Shown: positions 15,599 through 24,626, counted from the stretch's first letter. The stretch is DNA of 64,000 nt from Amycolatopsis sp. CA-230715 (GCF_018736145.1 NZ_CP059997.1:1611501-1675500), one strand, 5' to 3'. Numbers and translations are program-made. Notes: generated by a model not told the origin, from the letters alone.

Positions 15599-16636
15599 TC
15601 AGTTCGCGGAGGTGTCCCCATTGGTGCCGAACTTGTTCCACATCTTGCCCGCGGCGCCCGCCACCGCCTCGCCGACATCGCTGAACACCTTGGCGAGCGG
15701 GTCCGTGGACTCGGCGAACGAATCCTTGTAGGACTTGGCCGCCGCCTTGACATCGTCCTTCCAGGTGCTCGACGGTTCGTCGTCGGCGCGGCGCGGGTAG
15801 TTCCCGGCGAGGATGTCCCGGTACTCCGGCGAAGCGGCCCACTTCTGCAACTGCGCGGATCGCACCACCGCGAACGGATGGGACTGGGTCTCCACGAACC
15901 GCAGCTTGTGGAAGCTGTCCCTGATGTCCTCGACGGACTCGTACTCGCTCGCCTGCTGCAGGAACGACGGAATGTCCACTTGGGACGGATCGATCCCGCC
16001 GGCGAACTGGATCGACGCGCGCAGCGCGGCGGTCGGGTCCTGGCTGCACAGCAGGCCGGCGCGGTCGCAGGACAGCTCGGCCTTGCGGTACCACTCGTTC
16101 AGCGCCGCGATGATCACCCGGATGCCGAGCGCGCTGACCGGCATGAACGACATGCTGGCCTGGATGCTGATCAGCCGCATCAGCATCGTCTTGTACACCG
16201 CGTGCTCGGACAGCACGTGGCCCATCTCGTGGCCGAGGACGAAGCGGAGCCCTTCCGCGTCGGTCAGGTTCAGCAGGCCGGTGGTGAGCACGATGAACGG
16301 CTCGTCCATGCCGATGGTCATCGCGTGCGCCTGCGCGTCCCGCGCGACGAACACGGCCGGCACCGCGGCCAGGTCGAGGGTCTCCGCGCACTCGTGCCGG
16401 ATCTTCTCCAGCGCCGGGTACTGCTTGGGCCCGACCCTGATGTGCGACGCGAGCGCCATCAGCCGCTCGCCCCGCTCGGTGTAGAACCCGGACACCGCCC
16501 TGAGCACCTGCGCGAACCCCGGTACCGCCCGCAACGAGGCGAGCGCCCCGCGGTCGGCGGGGTGTTCGTAGGCACGGGGGCTGATCCCCGGGAACTTCAT
16601 CCTGCTGGTGGACTTGACTTCCACTTCGTCCGGCAC
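15599..16636 (-). CDS. M48 family membrane metalloprotease
   Basis: This 345-residue protein is a zinc peptidase of the M48 family (HtpX/Ste24-like). The zinc motif is GHEMGHVLSEH (about residues 135-145), and the third ligand is the Glu in AELSCDRAGLL. A hydrophobic stretch after the zinc motif (ISIQASMSFMPVSALGIRVIIAAL) probably associates with the membrane. The C-terminus is a Lys- and Ala-rich helical tail not found in HtpX. The GTG at 16636 is chosen because GGGGAGG lies 6 nt upstream; the longer frame begins at 16651. A role in envelope protein quality control is likely. Confidence 0.85.
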   Translation of the reverse strand: MPDEVEVKSTSRMKFPGISPRAYEHPADRGALASLRAVPGFAQVLRAVSGFYTERGERLMALASHIRVGPKQYPALEKIRHECAETLDLAAVPAVFVARDAQAHAMTIGMDEPFIVLTTGLLNLTDAEGLRFVLGHEMGHVLSEHAVYKTMLMRLISIQASMSFMPVSALGIRVIIAALNEWYRKAELSCDRAGLLCSQDPTAALRASIQFAGGIDPSQVDIPSFLQQASEYESVEDIRDSFHKLRFVETQSHPFAVVRSAQLQKWAASPEYRDILAGNYPRRADDEPSSTWKDDVKAAAKSYKDSFAESTDPLAKVFSDVGEAVAGAAGKMWNKFGTNGDTSAN

Positions 16637-16707
16637 GCGCCGCCTCCCCACGTCGTCGTGGCCATGCTAACGAGGGGGACCGACAGCCCGTGGCGGGTTC
16701 GCGGATT

Positions 16708-17316
16708 TCACCCCAGCCTGCGGCCGAGATCCTCCCGCCCGTTCCACGCGGCGAGCAGCCCGTAGACGAGCGCGGTGCCCAGCGGCATCGCGAGGAGCAC
16801 CCACAACGTGTCGAGCACCGGCGCCTGCGTCACGACGTCACCGAGCCTTGGCGGCGACGGCGCCGGATAGACCCAGCCCGCGAACAGACCTGGCCCGAGC
16901 AGCGACGCCAGCCAACCCGCGACGAGGCCGCCGAGCAGCCCGGCGACCAGCACCACCGGCCCGCGGCGTTCCCGCAGCAGCCACAGGAGCGCGCCGGTGA
17001 ACAGCCCGATGCCGAGGCCGAGCAGCGCGAAGATCGCGAGGTCGTCGAAGTGGTGCCAGCTCTCCAGCTGCAGCGGCACCGGTTTCTCGGTCAGCGACAC
17101 GATCCGGAAGCGCTCCGGCGGCGCGAGCCGCGACCACAGCCAGCCGAGCGGGATGCCGAGCAGCCCCACCGTCGACAGCACGGTGACCGCGGGCAGCAGA
17201 TCGGCCTTGACCACGACCTTCGGCCGTTCCTGCGGCAGGGCGAACCACGGCGGGGGCGGGAGTTCGCCGTAAACCGACCCGCTCGCCTCCATCGGCGTGC
17301 CCGTCGTGTCGGCCAC
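16708..17316 (-). CDS. DUF2567 membrane protein
   Basis: This 202-residue protein has four predicted membrane helices (about 42-62, 92-113, 120-143 and 168-190) and a cytosolic N-terminus containing GELPPPPWFALPQERPKVVVKADLLPA with some residues skipped. It matches the uncharacterised DUF2567 family. The gene lies 36 nt after the bioB auxiliary gene, as in M. tuberculosis, where Rv1591 follows Rv1590 and bioB. This suggests cotranscription with the biotin genes, but no direct biotin role is known. Confidence 0.8.
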   Translation of the reverse strand: MADTTGTPMEASGSVYGELPPPPWFALPQERPKVVVKADLLPAVTVLSTVGLLGIPLGWLWSRLAPPERFRIVSLTEKPVPLQLESWHHFDDLAIFALLGLGIGLFTGALLWLLRERRGPVVLVAGLLGGLVAGWLASLLGPGLFAGWVYPAPSPPRLGDVVTQAPVLDTLWVLLAMPLGTALVYGLLAAWNGREDLGRRLG

Positions 17317-17352
17317 CTCTACCCCTCCCCTTCGTCACGTACGGGGACGAGA

Positions 17353-17550
17353 CTAACCCGTGGCGTCGCTGGTCACTTCACCGTGTCGGCTGCACTTCGC
17401 GGCCCAGCCGACCGGGGTCACCTGGACGATCATGCGGCGCGCGCAGGCAGGGCAGAACCTCGGCGGCTCCAGCGCGGTCCTCGGGTTGCGGCAGGACGGG
17501 TGCGCGCCCCCGTCCTCCGGCTGTCCACAGTGGACGCAATACTCGGTCAC
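17353..17550 (-). CDS. bsaP: Biotin synthase auxiliary protein
   Basis: This 65-residue protein is rich in cysteine: CVHCG near the start, a single Cys in PSCRNP, CPAC in the centre and a last Cys in AAKCSRHG, suiting a metal or Fe-S site. It corresponds to M. tuberculosis Rv1590, reported as BsaP, a small Fe-S protein that mycobacterial-type biotin synthases need to turn dethiobiotin into biotin. The GTG start overlaps the bioB stop as GTGA, so it is made together with BioB. Assignment rests on position, size and cysteine pattern. Confidence 0.82.
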   Translation of the reverse strand: MTEYCVHCGQPEDGGAHPSCRNPRTALEPPRFCPACARRMIVQVTPVGWAAKCSRHGEVTSDATG

Positions 17551-18584
17551 AACGTGTCGCTCAGCGCCTTGACCGGCATGCTGAGCTCGTCGAGCATTTC
17601 GAGGTCCTTGCTCGCCGGGCGGCCGAGGTTGGTCAGGTAGTTGCCGACGATGATCGCGTTGATCCCGCCGAGCATGCCCTTCTTCGTGCCGAGATCGCCG
17701 AAGGTCAGCTCGCGGCCGCCGGAGAACCGGATCAGCGGGCGCGGCATGGCCAGCCGGAACGCGGCGACGGTCCGCAGCGCGTCCTTGCCCTCGACCACCT
17801 CGTAGTTCTCGTACGGCGTGCCGGGCTGCGGGATCAGGAAGTTCATCGTGCACTCGTCGGGACCGAGCTCGGCGAGCTGCGCGGCGAACTCCGCGCGCTG
17901 CTCGACGGTCTCCCCCATGCCGATGATGCCGCCGCAGCACACCTCCATGCCCGCCTCGCGCACCATGCGCAGCGTCTCCCAGCGCTCTTCCCAGGTATGC
18001 GTCGTGACCACCTCGGGGAAGTGGGACCGCGCGGTCTCCAGGTTGTGGTTGTAGCGGTGCACGCCCATCCCGACCAGCTCGTCGACCTGCGCCTGCGTCA
18101 GCATGCCGAGCGAGCAGGCGATCTGGATGTCGTTGCCGTCCTCGCGGATCGCCTCGATCCCGTCGCGCACCTGTGACATCAGCCTGGCGTCGGGGCCGCG
18201 GACGGCGGCGACGATGCAGAACTCCGTCGCGCCGGTCTCCGCGGTCTGCCGCGCCGCCTTGACCAGCCCGGGGATGTCGAGCCAGGCCGAGCGGACCGGC
18301 GTCGGGAAACGGCCGGACTGGCTGCAAAAATGACAATCTTCGGGGCAGCCGCCGGTCTTGAGGCTGATGATGCCCTCGACCTCGACTTCGGGACCGCACC
18401 AGCGCATCCGCACCTCGTGCGCCAGCGCCAGCAATTCGGTGAGCCGGTCGTCTCCGAGCCGCAGCACCGCGAGGAGCTGCTCCTCGGTGAGCCCGGTCCC
18501 GCGTTCGAGCACCTGCTCCCTGGCGACGGCGAGCACGTCCGCCGTCGCGGCGGCCGGGCTGGTCTGTTCGGGCGCTGTCGTCAC
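17547..18584 (-). CDS. bioB: Biotin synthase
   Basis: This 345-residue radical SAM enzyme inserts sulfur into dethiobiotin in the last step of biotin synthesis. The radical SAM cluster motif CPEDCHFC gives C80, C84 and C87. The second-cluster region (EFCIVAAVRGP, IACSLGML, RYNHNLETA) and MNFLIPQPGTPYEN are also conserved. The GTG at 18584 follows AGGAGGAG at ideal spacing; the frame extends 13 residues further but without a better site. The gene is followed by the overlapping bsaP gene. bioD lies 97 nt upstream on the same strand. Confidence 0.96.
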   Translation of the reverse strand: MTTAPEQTSPAAATADVLAVAREQVLERGTGLTEEQLLAVLRLGDDRLTELLALAHEVRMRWCGPEVEVEGIISLKTGGCPEDCHFCSQSGRFPTPVRSAWLDIPGLVKAARQTAETGATEFCIVAAVRGPDARLMSQVRDGIEAIREDGNDIQIACSLGMLTQAQVDELVGMGVHRYNHNLETARSHFPEVVTTHTWEERWETLRMVREAGMEVCCGGIIGMGETVEQRAEFAAQLAELGPDECTMNFLIPQPGTPYENYEVVEGKDALRTVAAFRLAMPRPLIRFSGGRELTFGDLGTKKGMLGGINAIIVGNYLTNLGRPASKDLEMLDELSMPVKALSDTL

Positions 18585-18681
18585 GGGTCGCTCCTCCTGG
18601 CGGCGGCACGAAGTCGGCACCATCGTGCCCGACGGACGGCGTCACGCAAAGCGATGCGCGTCACTTCGCACGGTGATCCGC

Positions 18682-19404
18682 TCACCGCTGCGCGGAGGTG
18701 CTCCCGGCGAACCGCTCCGGGTCGAACTCGCCGCCGAACCACGGCGACAGGCCGCGCCGCGCCGCCGCGGCGAACTCCGGCCTCGGCAGCGAGCCCATGC
18801 CTTCCTCCAGCGCGCCCAGCAGCGGGGCACCCGCGGCGACCGGCAGGTCCGGCACGTTCGACCAGGCCGCGAGGTCCGGTTCGGACGGCCAGGAGCCGAT
18901 GATCACCCCGGCCACGTTGAGCCCGCGCTTGGTGGCGACCTCCGAGGTCAACGCGGTCGCGTTCAACGTGCCGAGACCGGCTTCGGCGACGACGAGCACG
19001 AGCGCGCCGAGCGCCCACGCCACGTCGGCCAGGGTGCTGCCGCTCTCGTCGAACCGCACCAGCAGCCCGCCCGCGCCCTCGATCAGCACGAGGTCGTGGG
19101 CGGCGTCGAGTTCCGTGGCCGCGCTCGCGATCTCGCCCGGTTTGACGGTCTCGCCGCCCGAGCGGCGGGCGGCGGCCTCCGGCGACAGCGGATCGGGGTA
19201 TCGCCGCAGCTCGCGCGTGGTCACCGCACCGGCGAGCCGAGTGACCTCCGCGATGTCACCCGGCTCGTCCGGCCGTACTCCGGTCTGCGCGGGCTTGAGG
19301 ACCGCGACCTTACGATCGTCGGCCGTGGCCAGCGCGGCCATCGCCGCGGTCGCCACGGTCTTGCCGACTCCGGTCCCGGTGCCCGTCACCACCAGCATGC
19401 TCAC
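18682..19404 (-). CDS. bioD: Dethiobiotin synthetase
   Basis: This 240-residue ATP-dependent carboxylase closes the ureido ring of diaminopelargonate using CO2, giving dethiobiotin. The P-loop GTGTGVGKT is at residues 8-16, and KPAQTG, with the conserved Lys, follows at about 38-43; LVLIEGAGGLLVRF is the second conserved block. The GTG at 19404 lies 6 nt after the stop of the SulP-carbonic anhydrase gene, so the two are probably cotranscribed and coupled. An ATG two codons in (19398) is an alternative start. Confidence 0.94.
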   Translation of the reverse strand: MSMLVVTGTGTGVGKTVATAAMAALATADDRKVAVLKPAQTGVRPDEPGDIAEVTRLAGAVTTRELRRYPDPLSPEAAARRSGGETVKPGEIASAATELDAAHDLVLIEGAGGLLVRFDESGSTLADVAWALGALVLVVAEAGLGTLNATALTSEVATKRGLNVAGVIIGSWPSEPDLAAWSNVPDLPVAAGAPLLGALEEGMGSLPRPEFAAAARRGLSPWFGGEFDPERFAGSTSAQR

Positions 19405-19410
19405 GGAACT

Positions 19411-21711
19411 TCACAGTAGTACCGGCGCCGAAGAGTGGAACGATCCGGTCTTCGCGTCGTACAGGTGCACCCCGGCGGCGCCCACGTCGAAGTACATCCC
19501 GACGAGCTCCAGCTCGCCACGCGCCTCCGCACGGGCCACCGAGGGGTACCGGCGCAGCCGGTCGAGCTGCTCCAGCACGTTGTGCAGGGCCAGCCGGTCG
19601 CCCGGCCGCTCCGGCGGCGTCCCGTCGATCGCGATCGGCGGGTCGACCTTCGCCCTGGCCACGCTCGGCTCGGCGTGCTTGAGCCAGGACCGCAGCGCGG
19701 GCGCGTCCTCGGGGGCGCCGTTGAGCAGTGCCGACATCGCACCGCACGAGGAATGCCCGCACACCACCACTTCGCGCACCTTCAGCACGTCGACCGCGAA
19801 CTCCACGGCGGCCCCGATCGAGGTGTCCTCGCCCGCGGCGCACACCGCGTGGTCCGGGACCAGGTTGCCGATGTTGCGGACCGTGAACAGGTCGCCCGGC
19901 CCGCTGGTGGTGATCAGGTTCGGCACGATCCTGGCGTCGCCGCAGGTGATGAACAGCGTCTCCGGGGACTGCGAATCGGCGAGCTTCGTCAGCGTCGGCT
20001 TCACCAGGTCCGCGGTGCGGCGCTGGAATTCCAGCATGCCGCGCCGCATCGAACTCGGCGACGAGGTCCGCTGCGCGGGGACCACCTCGTCGGAGTCCTC
20101 GTGCACGCGCTGCCATTCCGACCACGGCGCGAACCACCTCGGCACGATGCGGTGCGCCGCCGAGCGGGTCACCGTCGGCTCCCCCGACTTGCCCTGCGCG
20201 AACCAGGGGTGGCCGACCTCGTCGACGATCACCGTGCCGCCCGCCGCCTCGTGCGCGTGCTGCCAGGTGGACAGCGCGTCGAACGCGGCGTGGTCGAGGT
20301 AGTCGACGACGAGTTCCAGGGTCACCGTGCTGCCGCGCGGAATGGTGCCGAGCACCGTGGACAGCCTCGGGATCGACAGCGACGCGAGCGCGCCTTCGAC
20401 GACGACGCGCCACTGCTCGCCGTCGCGCTCGGCGTGGATGCCGGACCACAGCAGCCGCCGCAGCATAAGCACCGCGGCCACCCCGATGCCGATCAGCACG
20501 CCGGTGAGCAGGTCGAGCGCCACGACCCCGAGCAGCGTCACCAGGTAGACGGCCAGGTCGCCGTGCCGGAAGACCTCCTTGATGTGCGCGACGTTGACCA
20601 GTTTGGCGCCGACGTGCACGAGCAGGCCGGCGAGCGCGGCGAGCGGGATGTTCTGCAGCAGCCCGGAAAGCGCCACCACGAACAGCAGGATCCAGAACCC
20701 GTGCAGGATCGCCGAGGCCCTGGTGCGCGCGCCGGACTGGACGTTGGTGGACCCGCGCACGATGACGCCGGTGACCGGAAGGCCGCCGAGCGAGCCCGAC
20801 GCCATGTTCGCCAGGCCCTGCCCGACCAGCTCGCGGTTGAGGTTGGAGCGCGGGCCGGTGTGCTGCTTGTCGATCGCGACGGCCGAAAGCAGGCTCTCCA
20901 CGCTCGCCACGAGCGCGATCGTCACCACGGCGAGGCCGATGTCCCAGACGCTGCCGCCGGGCATCCTCGGCACGAACGAGATGTCCAGCAGGTTCGCGGG
21001 CACCTCGACGCGCGCGATGTCGAAATTGGCGACCGAGGCGAGCACGGTGACCCCCACGACGGCCGCGAGCGGGCCGGGCACCACGCGGATCGCCTTCGGC
21101 AGCTTCCCCCAGACGAGCAGGATCGCGATGGTCAGCAGTCCGATCAGCACCGCCTTGTCGTGGTGCTCCACGACCTGGCGCGGGAGTTCGAGGAGGTTGT
21201 CGATCGGCGAGCTCTGCGCCTTGCCGCCGAGGACGACGTGCATCTGCGCGAGCACGATCGTGACGCCGATACCGGCGAGCATGCCGTGCACGATGGCGGG
21301 CGAGATGGCCAGCGCGGCGCGCGCGATCCGGCTCAGCCCGAGCAGGATCTGCACCACGCCCGCGGCCGCCGTGATGGCGCACGTCGCGACCCAGCCGAAC
21401 TGGTTGATGGTCTCCGCCATGATCACGGTCAGGCCCGCGGCAGGCCCGCTGACCTGCAGTGCGGAGCCGCCGCACAGCCCGGCGACGATACCGCCGACGA
21501 CGGCCGCGATGAGCCCGGCGACGATCGGCGCGCCGGAGGCCAGTGCGATCCCGAGCGACAGCGGGACCGCGACGAGGAACACCACGAGCGAAGCGGGGAC
21601 GTCGTGGCGGAGGTTGTCGAGCGCGGTGCGCCAGCGGGTGGTGCCGGTGGGGTCGCCTTGGCCGCTGCCTGGTGGCCCGGTGGGCCTGCTGCTGCCTGCG
21701 GTGTCGATCAT
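19411..21711 (-). CDS. SulP transporter fused to a beta-carbonic anhydrase
   Basis: This 766-residue fusion has an N-terminal SulP/SLC26 anion transporter (about residues 25-440, eleven or more membrane helices, with SGPAAGLTVIM and SVESLLSAVAIDK), a reduced STAS-like region (about 470-540) and a C-terminal beta-class carbonic anhydrase. The anhydrase keeps its zinc and catalytic residues: C590 and D592 (CGDAR), H653 and C656 (GHSSCGAM). Such fusions are thought to import bicarbonate and interconvert it with CO2. It lies between bioA and bioD with only 6 nt to bioD, which uses CO2; supplying carboxylation is a plausible role but unproven. Confidence 0.92.
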   Translation of the reverse strand: MIDTAGSSRPTGPPGSGQGDPTGTTRWRTALDNLRHDVPASLVVFLVAVPLSLGIALASGAPIVAGLIAAVVGGIVAGLCGGSALQVSGPAAGLTVIMAETINQFGWVATCAITAAAGVVQILLGLSRIARAALAISPAIVHGMLAGIGVTIVLAQMHVVLGGKAQSSPIDNLLELPRQVVEHHDKAVLIGLLTIAILLVWGKLPKAIRVVPGPLAAVVGVTVLASVANFDIARVEVPANLLDISFVPRMPGGSVWDIGLAVVTIALVASVESLLSAVAIDKQHTGPRSNLNRELVGQGLANMASGSLGGLPVTGVIVRGSTNVQSGARTRASAILHGFWILLFVVALSGLLQNIPLAALAGLLVHVGAKLVNVAHIKEVFRHGDLAVYLVTLLGVVALDLLTGVLIGIGVAAVLMLRRLLWSGIHAERDGEQWRVVVEGALASLSIPRLSTVLGTIPRGSTVTLELVVDYLDHAAFDALSTWQHAHEAAGGTVIVDEVGHPWFAQGKSGEPTVTRSAAHRIVPRWFAPWSEWQRVHEDSDEVVPAQRTSSPSSMRRGMLEFQRRTADLVKPTLTKLADSQSPETLFITCGDARIVPNLITTSGPGDLFTVRNIGNLVPDHAVCAAGEDTSIGAAVEFAVDVLKVREVVVCGHSSCGAMSALLNGAPEDAPALRSWLKHAEPSVARAKVDPPIAIDGTPPERPGDRLALHNVLEQLDRLRRYPSVARAEARGELELVGMYFDVGAAGVHLYDAKTGSFHSSAPVLL

Positions 21712-22023
21712 TCGCGCCTCCGTGATCTGGGTTCGATACGCGGGGTGGATGTGCTGCGCCGTGCCGGCGGCAGTGACGGCCCGTAGGTGCCCAGGTAACC
21801 GAAAAACGCCTCAAATGTCTGTTATGTAAGTTTCCTTCATGTTTGGGTTCACGCAGTGTCGTCACAGGTGAGCAGCGTGTTGAGAGGACAAAGCGGACAA
21901 AAAGTGTGTTACGTCTCACTCTTTCGAGCGAAGATCGGAATCGGCCACGACCGGGCGTGACGGCGACGCTCCCAGTGGTCGGCGTCACATCGGATCGGGT
22001 GAAATCGAGCCCCGGTTCGCCGA
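21712..22023. other. 312-bp gap between bioA and the SulP fusion: probable promoter region
   Basis: No gene is seen. The stretch 21800-21930 is more AT-rich than its surroundings (for example AAATGTCTGTTATGTAAGTTTCC), which suits a promoter for the leftward SulP-bioD-bioB genes. No clear biotin-repressor palindrome was recognised. The gap makes it likely that bioA and the SulP fusion are separate transcription units. Confidence 0.5.
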
Positions 22024-23313
22024 TCAGGCTTGCGAAGCGACCGCGAGCATCGCATTGGCGATCGCGGCGACGTCCGCGTCTTCGCACACGTACGGCGGCA
22101 TCGCGTAGACGAGATCGCGGAACGGCCGCAGCCACACACCGCTGTCGGTTGCCGCTTTCGTGGCGGCCGCCATGTCGATCGGGTGATCGAGCTGGAGCAC
22201 GCCGATCGCACCGAGTACCCGGACGTCGCGCACGCCGTCGACGGCCCGTGCCTCGTCGAGCCCCTCGATCAGGGCGGTCTCGATCCGCCGCACGTCCGCG
22301 GCCCAGTCCCGCTCCCGCAGCAGCCCGATCGACGCGAGCGCCACCGAGGACGCCAGCGGGTTCCCCATGAACGTCGGACCGTGCGCGAGTACCGGGACCT
22401 CGCCCTCCGAGATCCCGTCGGCGATCTCCGGTGTGCACAGCGCCGCCGCCATCGTCAGGTACCCGCCGGTGAGCGCCTTGCCGACGCACAGCACGTCCGG
22501 GGTGACGCCGGCGTGCTCCGCGGCGAACAGCGCGCCGGTGCGCCCGAACCCGGTCGCGATCTCGTCGAAGATCAGCAGCACGCCCGCGGCCTCGGTGATC
22601 TCCCGCAGTGCGCGCAGGTAACCGGGGTGGTGGAAGCGCATCCCGCCCGCGCCCTGCACCACGGGCTCGACGATCACCGCGGCCAACTCGTCGACGTGCC
22701 GTTCGACGGCGGCCGCCATCGTGTCCACATAGGACTGTTCAACCGGCGCGTCGAAACCGGCTGGCGGCGCGGGCATGAACACCTGCTCCGGCAGCGTGCC
22801 GCGCCACAGCGCGTGCATCCCGCCCTCGGGATCGCACACGCTCATCGGGTGGAAGGTGTCGCCGTGGTAGCCGCCGCGCCAGGTCAGCAGCTTCCGCTTG
22901 CCCCCGCGGCCGAGCGAATGCCAGTACTGCAGGCACATCTTCACCGCGACCTCGATCGAAACCGATCCCGAGTCGCACAGGAACACGTGCTCGAGGCCGT
23001 CCGGGGTGAGGTCGACCAGCTCGCGGGCCAGCCGGATCGCGGGTTCGTGCGTCAGGCCGCCGAACATCACGTGGCTCATCCGCCCCGCCTGCTCGGCCAG
23101 CGCCGCGTCCAGCACCGGGTGCCGGTAGCCGTGGATCGCCGCCCACCACGAGGACATGCCGTCGACGAGTTCGCGGCCGTCCGCGAGCGTCAGCCGGACC
23201 CCGGCGGCCTCGGTGACCAGGAGCGGCGCGACCTTGCCCGGCATCGCGCCGTAGGGGTGCCACACGTGGCGGGCGTCGAGTGCCAGCAGTTCGTCGGGGC
23301 GCACGCCGTGCAC
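22024..23313 (-). CDS. bioA: Adenosylmethionine-8-amino-7-oxononanoate aminotransferase
   Basis: This 429-residue PLP enzyme converts 7-keto-8-aminopelargonate to 7,8-diaminopelargonate with SAM as amino donor. HVWHPYGAMP near the start and DGMSSWWAAIHGYRHP are typical of BioA. CDSGSVSIEVAVKMCLQYW is the cofactor phosphate region, LIFDEIATGFGRTG holds the PLP Asp, and VGKALTGGYLTMA carries the Schiff-base lysine. The GTG start lies 8 nt after the SRPBCC gene. bioF, which makes its substrate, is not in the window. Confidence 0.96.
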   Translation of the reverse strand: MHGVRPDELLALDARHVWHPYGAMPGKVAPLLVTEAAGVRLTLADGRELVDGMSSWWAAIHGYRHPVLDAALAEQAGRMSHVMFGGLTHEPAIRLARELVDLTPDGLEHVFLCDSGSVSIEVAVKMCLQYWHSLGRGGKRKLLTWRGGYHGDTFHPMSVCDPEGGMHALWRGTLPEQVFMPAPPAGFDAPVEQSYVDTMAAAVERHVDELAAVIVEPVVQGAGGMRFHHPGYLRALREITEAAGVLLIFDEIATGFGRTGALFAAEHAGVTPDVLCVGKALTGGYLTMAAALCTPEIADGISEGEVPVLAHGPTFMGNPLASSVALASIGLLRERDWAADVRRIETALIEGLDEARAVDGVRDVRVLGAIGVLQLDHPIDMAAATKAATDSGVWLRPFRDLVYAMPPYVCEDADVAAIANAMLAVASQA

Positions 23314-23321
23314 CCTAACCG

Positions 23322-23735
23322 TCAGCGTTCGGCCAGCGCGGCGGTGAGGTGCTCGATCACATCGGTCCAGTACGCGCGCTGCTCCGCGCGTTCGTCGGCG
23401 TCGGCGAGGCGGTCCTGCTCGAACTTCACGACCGTCTTCTGCCCGGCCGCGCTGACCGTGAGCTGCACCGTCGAGTCGTGCTCCCAGTCCTTCGGCCGCC
23501 AGGTCAGCCGCACCGCCTCGCGCGGGGTGAACCGGTCGACCTTCCCGGTCGTGCCGTTCGCGGTCTCGTAGCTGACCCCGCCCTCGCGCGGCAGCTCGGT
23601 ACCCGGTCCCAGCCAGATCTGCACCCCGTCACGGCCGACCAGGAAGTCCCAAGCGTCCCCCAGCACGTGTGGCACGGTTCGGGAAACGCCTACCTGCCAA
23701 CGGGTTTCGGCGGTGTTCCGCACTTCTTTGCCCAC
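23322..23735 (-). CDS. SRPBCC/AHSA1-like domain protein
   Basis: This 137-residue protein has the START-like fold of the AHSA1 group: WQVGVSRTVPHVLGDAWDFL at the start, WLGPG in the loop, VRLTWRPKDWEHDSTVQLTVSAAGQKTVVKFEQDRLAD split by a few variable residues, and a long C-terminal helix (YWTDVIEHLTAAL). The family binds hydrophobic ligands in a cavity; the ligand is unknown. It precedes bioA by 8 nt in the same direction and is probably cotranscribed with it. Confidence 0.8.
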   Translation of the reverse strand: MGKEVRNTAETRWQVGVSRTVPHVLGDAWDFLVGRDGVQIWLGPGTELPREGGVSYETANGTTGKVDRFTPREAVRLTWRPKDWEHDSTVQLTVSAAGQKTVVKFEQDRLADADERAEQRAYWTDVIEHLTAALAER

Positions 23736-23969
23736 TCGGCCATCGTCGCATCACCGCGATCGCGCGACGTTCGTCGGGTTCGACGCCGCCGAGCCGCCGC
23801 GATCCCCCGCTTCGGCGGGTGTGACCAGGCGAGATCGGGCACGCGACCGGACCGGGCGGCACCGCGGGCCGCCGGGAGCAAGCACGAGAAGAGTCAGATG
23901 AATCACACCCTCGTGGCGCCTCTTTTGACGCAGTGTCACGAAACTGTGCCGCGTTGCTAACCTGCGGCC

Positions 23970-24005
23970 ATGCTCGCGAAACCCGTTCACCGGCCCGCAT
24001 CCTGA
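23970..24005 (+). CDS. Possible 11-residue upstream ORF overlapping the next start
   Basis: An ATG at 23970 opens a frame MLAKPVHRPAS whose TGA overlaps the ATG of the kinase-like gene (TGATG). No strong ribosome-binding site precedes either start. It may be a leader peptide that couples translation of the downstream gene; the peptide itself is unremarkable. Confidence 0.25.
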   Translation: MLAKPVHRPAS

Positions 24006-24625
24006 TGCGCTACCGGCCGATTTCCCCGGAGCTGCTCGTCGCCGAGCTGACCGAGTTGATCACCGAGCGCGACCGGCGGTGGACAAGGGTCGCGATCGAC
24101 GGCGCCGGGGACGGGCCGCGGCTCCTCGCCGGTTCGCTCGTCGAGCCGCTACGCGTTCGCGGGCGCCCGGCGCTCCACGTCTCCGCGCGCGACTTCCTGC
24201 GCCCGGCGTCGCTGCGCTTCGAACGGGGACGCCATGATCCCGACGAGCGCTACCTGAGCTGGCTCGACACGAACGCGCTCCGCCGGGAGGTGCTCGGCCC
24301 ACTCGAACCGGACGGCTCCGGTGCCGTGCTGCCCGCGCTGTGGGACGCCGAGCGTGACCGCGCCACCCGACTGCCCCGCACCGAACTCGCGGCGGGCGGC
24401 GTGCTGCTCGTCGACGGGGAATTCCTCCTCGGCGCCGGGCTGCCGTTCGACCTCGCCGTGCACCTGTGGCTCTCGCCCGGCGCGCTCCGCAGGCGGCTGC
24501 CCGATGAAGAAGCGTGGGCGCTGCCCGCGTTCGCCCGCTACGAAGACGAGGTGAACCCGGTCGGCCTGGCCGATCTCGTGGTGCGCGTGGACGATCCGCG
24601 CCACCCCGCCGTGCGGGAAGGCTGA
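24005..24625 (+). CDS. Uridine kinase-like protein with degenerate P-loop
   Basis: This 206-residue protein follows the layout of actinobacterial uridine-kinase-like P-loop proteins: a first beta strand (TRVAIDGAG), the substrate strand HVSARDFLRPASLRFERGRHDPDERYL with gaps, LLVDGEFLL as the Walker B-like strand and an Asp/Val-rich end. The nucleotide loop reads DGAGDGPRLLAG and lacks the GK[ST] lysine, so ATP binding is doubtful. Related actinobacterial proteins keep GKT at this place. The gene stands alone between bioA and the mannosyltransferase, and its function is unknown. Confidence 0.7.
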   Translation: MRYRPISPELLVAELTELITERDRRWTRVAIDGAGDGPRLLAGSLVEPLRVRGRPALHVSARDFLRPASLRFERGRHDPDERYLSWLDTNALRREVLGPLEPDGSGAVLPALWDAERDRATRLPRTELAAGGVLLVDGEFLLGAGLPFDLAVHLWLSPGALRRRLPDEEAWALPAFARYEDEVNPVGLADLVVRVDDPRHPAVREG

Positions 24626-24626
24626 G

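Noticed and set aside
21712..22023. A BioQ/BioR-type operator in the biotin block
   Set aside because: No convincing inverted repeat matching known biotin-repressor sites was found.
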